From Gammaproteobacteria bacterium (GTDB lineage Bacteria > Pseudomonadota > Gammaproteobacteria > Pseudomonadales > Pseudohongiellaceae), in assembly GCA_029245905.1 (NCBI GenBank), contig JAQWOJ010000004.1:1-35229 (forward strand): a stretch of 35,229 nucleotides of DNA, given 5' to 3'. Below are positions 1-9,017 of the stretch, piece by piece (positions within the stretch are counted from its first letter, which is position 1; each line of letters opens with the position of its first letter). The notes beneath the pieces were generated by a model that was given only the letters and a program-made list of their open reading frames with translations, ran no database searches and had not been told where the DNA came from. The translations under genes and the position numbers were made by a program.

Positions 1-1344
1 GCAGACCCAATTCCACAAAAAATAGAAATGGGAGCAATTTCCGTAACGTTGGAGGACTTTGTTAGGGTTCCTTCAACGGATGAGTCAGCAAACCCAGTGC
101 AAACTAACAACGCCTATGCTCGGATTCAGTATATGACCCCGCTGCCTGATGATACTGGACGTTTAGCAATTAATGACCTGCGCGGTGTGCTTTATTTGAC
201 CGATGAGGCCGGGTCGGATCCTATTGTGTACCTCGATTTGAGGACGCAAGACGTCAATTTTGACGATTCTACGTTCCCAAATGAAACGGGCCTAGCTGGG
301 GTGGCTTTCCATCCTGATTTCGCGAACCGTGGGGAACCTGGATACGGAAGATTTTATACGGCATACAGTGCTCCTTCAAATAGTGGGATCGCCAACTATT
401 TGGATGACGCTTCTGATAATCATGAAAGTGTGATTCGAGAATGGACAGCGACAAGCTCGGAAGCCAGTATATTCTCGGGAACATCGCGTGAAATATTTCG
501 GATAGGCCAGTTTGATCAAAACCACAATATCGGAACCTTGGCATTTAATCCCGCTAGTAATCGTGGTGAGGCTGACTATGGAATGCTATACGCGAGTTTT
601 GGTGATGGTGGTGGTGCCAATGATCCGCGGGAATTTGGCCAATCAACTAGTGAGCCTATGTCGAGCATAATTCGTATAGACCCCCTCGGCGATTCAGATG
701 ACCGTGCATATGCTGTTCCAGAAGACAATCCGTTTGTAGGAAAGACGGGATTTGCACCGGAGATTTGGGCCTATGGCTTGCGTCATCCGCAAGGATTCTC
801 ATTCGATGTGGACGGCACTATGTATATTTGTGATATTGGACAGACTCAGATAGAAGAAATTAATGTAGGGCAAGCTGGCGCTAATTATGGTTGGCGGGTA
901 AGGGAAGGAACATTTGCTACGGCTTTCGGTATCGGAGGTGTAAGACCCAATCCCGTTTATCCTAAACCTATAGACGAGAAAGAATTTACTTACCCGGTGG
1001 CGCAGTTCGATCATGATGAAGGTAACGCTATTAGCAGCGGATTCGTTTACCGAGGGTCGTTAATTCCCGAGTTATATGAGAAATTTATTTTCAGCGATAT
1101 GGTGACCGGAAGGGTTTTTTACATTGATACGGAGGATTTAGAGGCTGGTAATCCGACCATTATAAAAGAATTGCGTATAGAATTTTTTGGACAAGAAAGG
1201 AACGTTGCTGATGCTCTTGGCTTTCCCAACACATATTCTAGAGGAAACAGGGCCGGGCTTAGGTTGGGCATCGATTTAAAAGGTGAACTTTATTTTCTAA
1301 CAAAAGGGGATGGTAGAGTTCGAAAAATGATCCCCAGCAGCTAA
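1..1344 (+). CDS. PQQ-dependent sugar dehydrogenase-like beta-propeller protein (5' end missing)
   Basis: The reading frame is open to the left edge, so the first ATG in view (position 28) is probably internal; a signal peptide presumably lies outside the window. About 447 residues are visible. The sequence matches the soluble glucose/sorbosone dehydrogenase (GSDH) six-bladed propeller family: GLAGVAFHPDF (catalytic-His region), HNIGTLAFNP, YGLRHPQGFSFD, and EEINVGQAGANYGW near the middle, then YRG and PELYEKFIFSD blades. Known members are periplasmic and oxidise sugars or alcohols with PQQ; some relatives are non-enzymatic, so the substrate is unknown. The next gene is 112 bp downstream on the same strand. 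Confident of the fold, less so of enzymatic activity. Confidence 0.82.
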   Translation, partial: ADPIPQKIEMGAISVTLEDFVRVPSTDESANPVQTNNAYARIQYMTPLPDDTGRLAINDLRGVLYLTDEAGSDPIVYLDLRTQDVNFDDSTFPNETGLAGVAFHPDFANRGEPGYGRFYTAYSAPSNSGIANYLDDASDNHESVIREWTATSSEASIFSGTSREIFRIGQFDQNHNIGTLAFNPASNRGEADYGMLYASFGDGGGANDPREFGQSTSEPMSSIIRIDPLGDSDDRAYAVPEDNPFVGKTGFAPEIWAYGLRHPQGFSFDVDGTMYICDIGQTQIEEINVGQAGANYGWRVREGTFATAFGIGGVRPNPVYPKPIDEKEFTYPVAQFDHDEGNAISSGFVYRGSLIPELYEKFIFSDMVTGRVFYIDTEDLEAGNPTIIKELRIEFFGQERNVADALGFPNTYSRGNRAGLRLGIDLKGELYFLTKGDGRVRKMIPSS

Positions 1345-1456
1345 ATGGCGCTTATTTTTTAAAATTAGTGATCTAGATAGCTAAAAGCATCTTTGGTATC
1401 TGTGAGACTAGGATCTCCGTTATCTGTACTTAATGCACAAATCTAAAGAGAATTAC

Positions 1457-1789
1457 ATGAAAAATTGGATATTTTTATTTGTGGCTATTTTATCCGAGGC
1501 AGTAGCTACTTCAGCGTTAAAGATGAGCGAGGGATTTACAGTTTTTCTACCCTCAGTTTTAGTGGTATCGGGTTACAGTTTGTCGTTCTATTTCTTGTCC
1601 CTCACGCTGCGCTCTGTGCCAATCGGCGTTGCCTACGCGATCTGGTCTGGTGTTGGTTTGACGCTGGTTACTCTCATCGGTTGGTTAGCTTTTAATCAAA
1701 AACTCGATACGGCTGCGATCATAGGTATTTCGCTGATAATGCTGGGAGTGGTCGTGATGTTTGCTTTTTCAGAATCTATGTCTTCCTGA
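1457..1789 (+). CDS. SMR-family multidrug/cation efflux transporter (EmrE-like)
   Basis: A 110-residue protein with four hydrophobic helices, the standard size of the small multidrug resistance family. I chose the ATG at 1457 over the upstream in-frame ATG at 1433 because AAAGAG sits six bases before it and because this start puts the essential membrane glutamate exactly at position 14 (AILSEAVATSALK), as in EmrE. Other family hallmarks are the SEGFT loop after helix 1 and the VAYAIWSGVG segment (Tyr and Trp of the substrate site) in helix 3. EmrE-type proteins are dual-topology homodimers in the inner membrane that exchange protons for cationic drugs; relatives of the Gdx type export guanidinium instead. 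No guanidine riboswitch was recognised upstream. The sequence looks closer to EmrE than to Gdx. Confidence 0.92.
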   Translation: MKNWIFLFVAILSEAVATSALKMSEGFTVFLPSVLVVSGYSLSFYFLSLTLRSVPIGVAYAIWSGVGLTLVTLIGWLAFNQKLDTAAIIGISLIMLGVVVMFAFSESMSS

Positions 1790-1929
1790 GCCCGTGATTT
1801 CACCTGAGGTTATGATTGTTTGTGAAATCATTATTTGAAACTCAGATTTGCCAAATTATGTCCGATCGTATAGACGTAGTTTTACGAACAACTGTTCTCT
1901 TTCAACATTTCAAAAGGATGGTGACTACA

Positions 1930-2805
1930 ATGAACATAGTTTATTTATTGACTAAAACGCAAAATAAAAGCTACTTCCAGTTGCTTCCCATTCTGATTGT
2001 AATGCTAACGACGGCGGGGATTGTCGCTCAAGATAGATTAGATATTCAGCAGGTCAAGGAGGGTTTACATGTTATTACAGGACCCGGGGGAAATGTCGGA
2101 GTCCGGCTTACTTCGGAGGGCGTTATCTTAGTTGATGATAAGTTTCCTCAGGACTTTGGTGAAATTCAGTCTTTGGTTGCGCAGGTCAGTGATTTACCTG
2201 TCCGCTACGTTATAAATACTCATCATCATGGTGATCACTCGGGAAGTAATGCAGGCTTCTTGCAGGTGGCGGAAATTGTTACGCACAAAAATGCGCGAGA
2301 TAATATGATTCGGGGTAACCAAGAAGGCCTGCCAAGAATAATATATACCGAAGAAACATCTGTGTTTCTTGGGAATGTTGAAGTGCAGGCATTTTATATG
2401 GGAAGGGGGCATACCGACGGCGATTCGGTGGTTTATTTTCCTGATCTTAAAACAGTTCATGGCGGCGATCTATTGCATGGTACAGCGCCATTCATTGATT
2501 ACGGTAACGGAGGTTCAGCGCGCGGTTGGGTTGGGACTATGAATAACATCCTATCTCTTGATTTTGATACTGCTATTCCGGGCCATGGTTCGATCATGGA
2601 TCGTCGTGACGTTCTATCTTTCCGTAATCAGATGGAGGCCGTGCGGGCGCGCATGGCTGGCTTGATCCGAAATGGTTTGGACGCGCGTGATGCGCTAGAG
2701 CGCATAAAGGATAGCGAGCTCAGTTGGACTCAAGCTGAAGAGGGTCTTTTCATGCAGAGGAGTATTCCAGGGTTCTATGACGAAATCTTTGAGGAGATTC
2801 AGTAA
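1930..2805 (+). CDS. Exported metallo-beta-lactamase-fold hydrolase
   Basis: A 291-residue protein with an N-terminal hydrophobic stretch ending near AGIVAQD that looks like a Sec signal peptide. The frame stays open up to an ATG at 1816, but the ATG at 1930 is preferred because AAGGA lies 11 bases upstream and the signal peptide is then N-terminal. The zinc-binding HxHxDH motif is THHHGDHSG (His98, His100, Asp102, His103), followed by the GRGHTDGD histidine, the GGDLLHG aspartate and the final PGHG histidine. The layout resembles exported MBL-fold hydrolases, including those linked to quinoprotein systems, rather than a proven beta-lactamase. It probably acts in the periplasm; the substrate is unknown. 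It follows the SMR gene on the same strand. Confidence 0.85.
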   Translation: MNIVYLLTKTQNKSYFQLLPILIVMLTTAGIVAQDRLDIQQVKEGLHVITGPGGNVGVRLTSEGVILVDDKFPQDFGEIQSLVAQVSDLPVRYVINTHHHGDHSGSNAGFLQVAEIVTHKNARDNMIRGNQEGLPRIIYTEETSVFLGNVEVQAFYMGRGHTDGDSVVYFPDLKTVHGGDLLHGTAPFIDYGNGGSARGWVGTMNNILSLDFDTAIPGHGSIMDRRDVLSFRNQMEAVRARMAGLIRNGLDARDALERIKDSELSWTQAEEGLFMQRSIPGFYDEIFEEIQ

Positions 2806-2841
2806 AATCTCATGAGTCATAAATATGGTGAAGATTGACCG

Positions 2842-3234
2842 ATGCCGGGAGAAATAGCGCTTGATAAGCTCCTGCGTAAGATCGACCCAAAACTATTGCC
2901 CGGCGAGTATGTTTTCTGTTCGGTCCCATCTAAGGGGTTTAAAGCTATAGCAGAGCTAAATCCTTTAGCTAGTTATCAAGAGGAAGAAGGTCTGAGTCTC
3001 CTGCTTCCAATAGAGCAGGCAGACAAGGCTAATTTAGAATATTCCACCATCCTGAGAGGGATCACTCTGTCTGTGCATTCAAGTTTAGAAGCCGTCGGTT
3101 TCACTGCTGCTGTTACCCGCAGGCTGGCAGAACAAGGGGTCTCGGCTAATGTAATTGCTGCGCACTACCACGACCATATCTTCGTGCCGACCAACGATGC
3201 GACCTTAGCCCTTAAGCTATTAGTTGAGTACTAA
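2842..3234 (+). CDS. ACT-domain protein (COG3602/ACT_3 type)
   Basis: A 130-residue cytoplasmic protein. The N-terminal half has the GEYVFCSVP segment typical of the COG3602 group, and the C-terminal half (about residues 68-130) is an ACT-like beta-alpha-beta module with LEAVGFTAAVTRRLAE and ANVIAAHYHDHIFVP. ACT domains commonly bind amino acids and regulate enzymes, but members of this stand-alone family have no established role. The ribosome site upstream is weak. The gene starts 36 bp after the metallo-hydrolase and could be cotranscribed with it. The family is recognised; no function is assigned. Confidence 0.8.
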   Translation: MPGEIALDKLLRKIDPKLLPGEYVFCSVPSKGFKAIAELNPLASYQEEEGLSLLLPIEQADKANLEYSTILRGITLSVHSSLEAVGFTAAVTRRLAEQGVSANVIAAHYHDHIFVPTNDATLALKLLVEY

Positions 3235-3377
3235 ATTTGTCGTTTACTTGAGCTTCCCTTCTGGATAATGCTTAACTAATTTTGAAAGCATGGGTTATAG
3301 TTATTCTTTAATAACGAACTTACGAGACGCCAAGTATTGTAGGTTCAGCAACTAAAACAATAATAAGGATAAAGATC

Positions 3378-5804
3378 ATGGTCGGCAGTGCGGGAAGAGT
3401 CTGTATTTTGATGTGTGTGCTTATCGGTAAAATTACGTTAGCACAGGATATGAGCCGCGTATCGATTGAAGGGCTAGATAAACCCGTTGAAATTTTAAAG
3501 GATCGATGGGGAATCTCTCATATCTATGCAGAGACAGAGCATGATTTGTTTTTTGCGCAAGGCTACAGCGCGGCAAGGGACCGATTATTTCAGTTTGAAA
3601 TTTGGCGGGCCCAGGCTACAGGAACGGTCGCAGAAATTTTAGGTCCCAGGGCTATCGATAGGGATCATGGGACTCGCCTTTTTAAATTTCGTGGAGCGAT
3701 GCATCAGGAGATGAGCCACTATCACCCGAACGGCGTCGACATCATCAATGCCTTCGTCCACGGTGTAAATGCTTACATAGATGAAGCTCTCCAGAATCCA
3801 GAAGATTTACCTTTACCTTTTGAACTACTGGGTATCGAACCTAAGCACTGGACAGAGGAAGTTGTGATTTCCCGGCACCAAGGCTTGTTGGGTAATATTG
3901 GACTCGAATTGAACACGGGCCGTGCCGTTTGTTCAGTTGGTGAAGATAAGGTTCGTGAATTGCGTTACTTTCACCCACATGACCCGATTTTGACTCTGGA
4001 CCCATCTATAGACTGCGCTTCCTTGCTGAATAATGATGTCCTGCATTTGTATAACAGTTATCGGAGACCGATTCGATTTCAGCCAAGCGATATAGTCCTT
4101 GCTCAGCATCGTAACTCCGAAAAAGCTTATGAGTCCATTGCTTCTATTTTAGTTGAAGAGGAGCAAGAGCTTCAAAGGCGCAGTATTGATGATATAGGCA
4201 GCAATAACTGGGTGGTTAGCGGAGATCTAACCCAGGACGGTTGGCCAATGATGATTAACGATCCGCATCGGGCACAGGCCGTTCCATCATTGCGGTATTG
4301 GGCGCACCTGGTTGGCCCCGGTTGGAATGTTATCGGTGGTGGCGAGCCAGAGATCCCGGGTATATCTATTGGTCATAATGAATATGGTGCTTGGGGTTTG
4401 ACCGTTTTTAATACTGATGGAGAGGACCTATATGTTTATGAGTTAAATCCAGAAAATTCAAATCAGTATCGCTACGAGGGTCTTTGGGAAGAAATGCGTG
4501 TTATTTCTGAGACTATTAATGTAAAGAATTCCGATTCTGTAACAGTCGATCTTAAATATACACGCCATGGACCGGTTGTCTTTGAGGATATCGATAACAA
4601 TCTGGCCTATGCGATTCGCCCTGCCTGGATGGAGCCGGGCGGTTCTCCGTATCTAGCATCTTTGCGCATGGATCAAGCTAAGAATTGGGAAGAGTTTCGC
4701 GAAGCGTCAAACTACAGCAATATTCCCGGGGAGAATATGATTTGGGCAGATCGGGACGGTAATATTGGTTGGCAGTCGGTCGGCATCGCGCCTATTCGTA
4801 GAAATTTTAGTGGTATGGTTCCAGTGCCTGGGGACGGCCGATATGAGTGGGACGGTTACCTTCCGATAAAGGCGAAACCGAACGATTTCAATCCAGACCG
4901 TAGCTATATTGAAACCTCCAATAGCAATTATACTGAACCAGATTATCCGTATCTAGATGCGATTGGATTCACTTGGACTGATCCTTTCCGTTGGGCGCGA
5001 GGGAGCGAGGTTCTGGGATCAGGGCGTAAATTTAACATGACCGACATGATTGAGTTGCAGCATGATTACTTATCTATTCCTGCAAGAACGCTGATTCCTT
5101 TTTTCAAAGATTTACAGTCCAACGACTCGGAGGTAGAGCGAGCCCGCACAATGTTATTGGACTGGGATTTTGTATTGCGGAAAGACTCCATTCATGCGGG
5201 TATTTATGTCGACTTCGAGAGACAGCTGCTAGACAACATAGAGTCTTTAAAAGTACCGGAAGGGGCGCGAAGTTACATAAGTGTTGGTATGAAAACGGCG
5301 ATCGACATGCTGCTTGCTCCAGACGGAGACTTTGGACAAGATCCAATTCGAGGCAGGGACGAATTTCTTTTACAAACACTTTCCGAGGGTATCGATAATC
5401 TGCGTGAAAAGCTTGGAAGGGACATCGAGAATTGGGTTTATGGTCAAGAAAATTATAAGCATGCGCTCATACGGCACCCACTGAGCCCGGCGCTAAATGA
5501 TGAGCTAAGAGAGCAGTTTAATGTTGGTCCAGTGCCGCGTGGTGGTAATGGATTCACCCTCGGTAATACTGGGAGTGGAGATAATCAAACTTCGGGAGCA
5601 TCGTTTAGAATATTTATTGATACGAGGGACTGGGATAATACATTGGGGATGAATGCTCCTGGCCAGGCAGGAGACCCAGAGAGTCCCCTTTATGACAATT
5701 TGTTCGAATTGTGGGCGAACGATAAAGTTTTCCCAGCATTCTACTCTCGTGAAAAAATAGAGAGCGTGCTTTATGAGAAAATTGAAATGGTTCCAGCTAG
5801 GTAA
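3378..5804 (+). CDS. Penicillin acylase family protein (Ntn hydrolase)
   Basis: An 808-residue precursor with a signal peptide ending around residue 22 (KITLAQ). The alpha-chain region (WGISHIYAETEHDLFFAQGYSAARDRLFQFE) is typical of the penicillin G acylase/aculeacin acylase family. The self-cleavage site is DIG|SNNW, which makes Ser275 the N-terminal nucleophile of the beta chain; the oxyanion asparagine is probably in the TSNSNY motif near residue 515. The C-terminal HPLSPAL and GNTGSG segments are also family features. Such enzymes mature in the periplasm and cleave amide bonds of beta-lactams, acyl-homoserine lactones or lipopeptides; which one cannot be told here. AATAATAAGGAT precedes the ATG. 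The next gene follows after 56 bp and may be in the same transcript. Confidence 0.92.
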   Translation: MVGSAGRVCILMCVLIGKITLAQDMSRVSIEGLDKPVEILKDRWGISHIYAETEHDLFFAQGYSAARDRLFQFEIWRAQATGTVAEILGPRAIDRDHGTRLFKFRGAMHQEMSHYHPNGVDIINAFVHGVNAYIDEALQNPEDLPLPFELLGIEPKHWTEEVVISRHQGLLGNIGLELNTGRAVCSVGEDKVRELRYFHPHDPILTLDPSIDCASLLNNDVLHLYNSYRRPIRFQPSDIVLAQHRNSEKAYESIASILVEEEQELQRRSIDDIGSNNWVVSGDLTQDGWPMMINDPHRAQAVPSLRYWAHLVGPGWNVIGGGEPEIPGISIGHNEYGAWGLTVFNTDGEDLYVYELNPENSNQYRYEGLWEEMRVISETINVKNSDSVTVDLKYTRHGPVVFEDIDNNLAYAIRPAWMEPGGSPYLASLRMDQAKNWEEFREASNYSNIPGENMIWADRDGNIGWQSVGIAPIRRNFSGMVPVPGDGRYEWDGYLPIKAKPNDFNPDRSYIETSNSNYTEPDYPYLDAIGFTWTDPFRWARGSEVLGSGRKFNMTDMIELQHDYLSIPARTLIPFFKDLQSNDSEVERARTMLLDWDFVLRKDSIHAGIYVDFERQLLDNIESLKVPEGARSYISVGMKTAIDMLLAPDGDFGQDPIRGRDEFLLQTLSEGIDNLREKLGRDIENWVYGQENYKHALIRHPLSPALNDELREQFNVGPVPRGGNGFTLGNTGSGDNQTSGASFRIFIDTRDWDNTLGMNAPGQAGDPESPLYDNLFELWANDKVFPAFYSREKIESVLYEKIEMVPAR

Positions 5805-5860
5805 TGAGATTTAGATAAGAAAATTTTTAACAACTGCAAATAATAAAAGGGTTAAAGCTC

Positions 5861-7330
5861 ATGCCTACTAAAGATGTTTTAGACCGTGACGGTGTCAGGC
5901 TACCGATAAAAATAGATAGTACTTCGAATGGAGAGTATGAACCGATACCTATTTCCGAGTGTAATGAGGAGGGGAACAAACTGGCGCTGGAATGGGCCAC
6001 CGAAAATGCGAAGCACAAGGGACAATCACGACGAAATTTTCTGATCTCTGGTTGCGGAGCTGCGACCACCTTGCTTGCTATAAATCATGCTAATGCTTAT
6101 CACGGAAACACTGGCGGTTATTTTGATATCAGTAGTGAAAGCGCTCTGGATAATGATTCTGCACTTGCTCAGATTGGTGGAGGTGAGTTCATATTTGACG
6201 TCCAAGGCCACTACGTAAACCCTAAAGGGGACTGGCTGTCGCGAATTCCGCCCGATGCTCGGCCATATGCTGGAATGGAAAAGGCGAGGTGCGCCGATGG
6301 TGGAGATGGTTCTCGGGATTATTTGAATTGTTTGTCCGAGAGTGAATTCATAAAAGATATTTTTCTCGACAGTGATACAGACATTATGGTGCTGTCATTC
6401 GTGCCTTCGACTCGGGAAACGGAGCCGGTAACAATCGAAGACGCTGATAAGACACGGCAGATTGTGGCTGAGCTCGATGGCAGTAAAAGGCTTATGATTC
6501 ATGGTCGAGTAAATCCTAACCAGGATGGTGATCTTGATGCGATGGATGAGCTAGCCGAGAATTGGAATATTTCCGCGTTCAAAACCTATACTCAATATGG
6601 GCCTAATGGGATCGGATTTTTCCTCCATGATCAACCCGGTGTTGCAATGATAGAGCGTGCGCGGAAGCTGGGTGTTCGCAATATCTGCGTTCACAAGGGT
6701 TTACCCTTTGGTCCGCGTTCCTATGAGCACAGCCAGTCCAGCGATATTGGAGTTGTGGCCAAGATGTTTCCTGATATGAATTTTCTTGTCTATCACTCAA
6801 GTTATGTAAGCGGTAATGGCGAGGTCCAATTTTCGAGGGGCGGCGGCGCAGATGGAGTAGACACATTGGTTCAATCGTTAGTGGACAATGAAATTTCTCC
6901 CAACTCAAATGTTTATGCTGAATTAGGAAGCACCTGGCGCTTATTGATGCAAAAACCAAACGATGCCGCTCATGTTCTCGGGAAATTGTTAACCTATTGT
7001 GGTGAAGATAATATACTTTGGGGTACTGATTCGATTTGGTATGGCTCCCCTCAAGATCAAATCCAGGCATTTCGCACCTTTCAAATTTCTCAGGATTATC
7101 AGGAGAGGTATGGCTACCCCGCGATCACTCCAGGGATTAGGCGAAAAATCTTTGGTCTAAATGCGGCTAAGCCTTATAGTATAAATCAACAAGAGATTCA
7201 GAACCTCACGGCTCTGGACTTTGTTAGTAGAGAGAAAATAGCATACCAAGAAGACCCCCAGCCAAGTTTCTTGACCCACGGCCCAAAAAATAGGAGAGAG
7301 TTTTTGAATTTCTTAAAGTGGGGTGGTTAA
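5861..7330 (+). CDS. Tat-exported amidohydrolase-family (amidohydrolase_2) TIM-barrel protein
   Basis: A 489-residue protein with a twin-arginine motif SRRNFL at residues 56-61 followed by a hydrophobic stretch ending near NHANA. The 55 acidic and polar residues before the Tat motif are unusual; no better start was found inside them, and AAAGGG precedes the ATG. The barrel begins with FIFDVQGHYV (metal-binding strand 1, with Gln in place of the first His, as in several exported members) and ends with NVYAELGST and ILWGTDSIWYGSP, which carries the catalytic Asp. Family members hydrolyse or decarboxylate small cyclic or carboxylated compounds. The gene ends four bases before the stop of the convergent cation exporter gene. 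Substrate unknown. Confidence 0.85.
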   Translation: MPTKDVLDRDGVRLPIKIDSTSNGEYEPIPISECNEEGNKLALEWATENAKHKGQSRRNFLISGCGAATTLLAINHANAYHGNTGGYFDISSESALDNDSALAQIGGGEFIFDVQGHYVNPKGDWLSRIPPDARPYAGMEKARCADGGDGSRDYLNCLSESEFIKDIFLDSDTDIMVLSFVPSTRETEPVTIEDADKTRQIVAELDGSKRLMIHGRVNPNQDGDLDAMDELAENWNISAFKTYTQYGPNGIGFFLHDQPGVAMIERARKLGVRNICVHKGLPFGPRSYEHSQSSDIGVVAKMFPDMNFLVYHSSYVSGNGEVQFSRGGGADGVDTLVQSLVDNEISPNSNVYAELGSTWRLLMQKPNDAAHVLGKLLTYCGEDNILWGTDSIWYGSPQDQIQAFRTFQISQDYQERYGYPAITPGIRRKIFGLNAAKPYSINQQEIQNLTALDFVSREKIAYQEDPQPSFLTHGPKNRREFLNFLKWGG

Positions 7331-7334
7331 GAGA

Positions 7335-8258
7335 TCAATTTTTGGATGCGATGTTATTAGGTTTTTCGAAAGGGTGTACTTCTACACTGAGGTGCTCTAA
7401 TTTTATAATTTTCTCGATTAAAACTTTATAGTGCTCAGGTGGCTGTGGATTTATTGAGACCACAGAGACGATGCCCGCATAAGCACCAGTTCCGATACTC
7501 CAGACATGCAAATCTACTACGTGATGTTCGTCATTTGACTCAACCGCTTTGCGTATTTCTTCGCAGCGGACAGGAAGTATTTGTTCATCTAACAAGACAG
7601 CGCTGGTTGTCCGAAGTAATCCTATCGACCACTTCATAACAAGAACTGCGCCCACGATCCCCATCAGTGGGTCCATCCAAATGGCGCCAAAATACTTGCC
7701 GATTAAAAGAGCAAAAATTGCTAAAAGCGAAGTCAAAGCGTCGGCAAGAACATGCAAGTAAGCTGACTTTAAATTATGATCATGATCATGATCATGATCA
7801 TGGTCTACATCTAGGATAAAAACAGAGGCCCCGTTTACCAAAAGCCCGAGTATTGCCACAAAAATTGCTGGGTTAAAGGCAATATCTATTGGGTAAAGGA
7901 ATCTCTGGAAACTTTCTACGGTCATCATAGCCGCAAAAACGGCTAATAGGATTGCCCCTGTATATCCGCCAAGTGTGTTTACTTTTCCCGTACCAAAGCT
8001 ATAGCGCTGATTTTGGGCTTGTCGGCGAGCATAAACATATGCAAAAGCGTTGATTGATAATGCAACGGCATGTGAAGCCATATGTAAACCATCAGCTAGC
8101 AGTGCCATTGATCCAAAAACTAATCCACCACAAATTTCGACGATCATCATAAAGCCTGTGATAGCGATCACCAGGAAAGTTTTGGATTCGCCCGGCTGCT
8201 TTACGTCTTGGCCAAAGCTATGAGAGTGACGCCAGGGTTTTAGAGATTTTTCCTGCAT
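7335..8258 (-). CDS. dmeF: CDF-family Co/Ni-type cation efflux protein (DmeF-like)
   Basis: A 307-residue inner-membrane cation diffusion facilitator. The N-terminal WRHSHSFGQD motif is characteristic of DmeF proteins. Helix 2 has ADGLHMASH and helix 5 has YLHVLADALTS, the two halves of the transport metal site; a cytoplasmic loop between helices 4 and 5 carries a run of five Asp-His pairs. The C-terminal domain (DLHVWSIGTGAYAG) is the usual metal-binding dimer domain. DmeF proteins export cobalt and nickel, using the proton gradient. The gene is convergent with the amidohydrolase (four-base gap) and is not accompanied by a recognisable metal regulator such as DmeR. The metal preference is inferred from family similarity. 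Confidence 0.9.
   Translation of the reverse strand: MQEKSLKPWRHSHSFGQDVKQPGESKTFLVIAITGFMMIVEICGGLVFGSMALLADGLHMASHAVALSINAFAYVYARRQAQNQRYSFGTGKVNTLGGYTGAILLAVFAAMMTVESFQRFLYPIDIAFNPAIFVAILGLLVNGASVFILDVDHDHDHDHDHNLKSAYLHVLADALTSLLAIFALLIGKYFGAIWMDPLMGIVGAVLVMKWSIGLLRTTSAVLLDEQILPVRCEEIRKAVESNDEHHVVDLHVWSIGTGAYAGIVSVVSINPQPPEHYKVLIEKIIKLEHLSVEVHPFEKPNNIASKN
7776..7803. repeat. In-frame hexanucleotide microsatellite (ATGATC)
   Basis: Four complete copies plus a partial one of the six-base unit ATGATC lie inside the cation exporter gene and encode its Asp-His run. The unit length is a multiple of three, so gain or loss of copies would change the number of Asp-His pairs without shifting the frame. 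Each unit contains a GATC site and the array is self-complementary. Confidence 0.9.
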
Positions 8259-8372
8259 TAATTATTTACACTAAAAACTGTGTCTCCAGGATAGAGGTCT
8301 AATCTCTAAAGGTCTGTTATAGTGCCCGGTGATAGCATTTTAAACCAAAACTGTTTACGAAATGGAGTAATA

Positions 8373-8942
8373 ATGAAAAGTTTAGTTCCAGTAATCCTGG
8401 CTTTAACTGTATCAATGTCATCTGCGCTTGAAGATGTAAATCCTGATCTAGCTGAGATAACGAATTTTCGACAGTACAGCGATACGTTCGCTAGCGCGGG
8501 GCAACCGACTCGCGAGCAATTTCAGGCGATTGCAGATAACGGATTTGAGAGAGTCGTATACATTGCGTTCACTAATAACCAAAATGCTTTGCCTGACGCG
8601 GATTTGATAGTTAAAGGGCTGGATATGGAATACATGCAGATTCCAGTAGATTTCTCTAATCCACTACCCGACGAATTCTATGCCTTTGCAGATGCTATGG
8701 AGCGCAATAAGGAGAAAAAAACGTTATTACATTGCCAGGTAAATGCAAGAGCTACTGCTTTCAGTTTTCTCTATCGGGTAATTTATAATGATATATCGAT
8801 CGCAGAAGCTAAGGCTGATATGAATACAGTATGGCAGCCTAATGAAGTGTGGAGAGACTTCATATTTGAAATCTTAGCTAATAATGAGATTGATCCAGAT
8901 TGTGAAGCATGCGATTGGACCTTGCCTCCGCCCCGGCAGTAG
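8373..8942 (+). CDS. Exported protein tyrosine phosphatase-like protein (DUF442-like)
   Basis: A 189-residue protein with a short signal peptide (MKSLVPVILALTVSMSSALE). The ATG at 8373 is chosen because GGAG lies six bases upstream and the signal peptide becomes N-terminal; an upstream ATG at 8322 has neither. FASAGQPTREQFQAIADNGFERVV resembles the start of the DUF442/beta-lactamase-hydrolase-like phosphatase fold. The phosphate-loop equivalent is LLHCQVNARATAF, with Cys121 and Arg126. That is one residue shorter than the classical CX5R loop; related proteins show the same CQxNxRA form. Activity is therefore uncertain. The gene is followed by a strong terminator. Confidence 0.78.
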   Translation: MKSLVPVILALTVSMSSALEDVNPDLAEITNFRQYSDTFASAGQPTREQFQAIADNGFERVVYIAFTNNQNALPDADLIVKGLDMEYMQIPVDFSNPLPDEFYAFADAMERNKEKKTLLHCQVNARATAFSFLYRVIYNDISIAEAKADMNTVWQPNEVWRDFIFEILANNEIDPDCEACDWTLPPPRQ

Positions 8943-8965
8943 CTAGGATTCTTTCGTCTACAGAC

Positions 8966-8999
8966 AAAAAAAAGCGGAGTCTTTGCTCCGCTTTTTTTT
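8966..8999. terminator. Bidirectional intrinsic terminator
   Basis: Eight A, a six-bp GC-rich stem (GCGGAG/CTCCGC) with loop TCTTTG, then eight T. The symmetric A and T tracts make it functional on both strands, serving the phosphatase-like gene on the plus strand and the monooxygenase gene on the minus strand. Confidence 0.93.
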
Positions 9000-9017
9000 G
9001 TTTCCTCTTGGGAGTAA

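Noticed and set aside
1345..1456. Guanidine riboswitch upstream of the SMR gene
   Set aside because: No paired ACGR hairpins (mini-ykkC) and too little space for the ykkC-I fold; the protein looks EmrE-like rather than Gdx-like.
3300..3315. Small hairpin GTTATT/AATAAC before the acylase gene
   Set aside because: Six AT-rich pairs with no T tract; likely chance.
6603..7070. 155-codon open frame antisense to the amidohydrolase
   Set aside because: No family resemblance, no ribosome site, and it lies wholly opposite a well-supported gene; it reflects codon bias of that gene.
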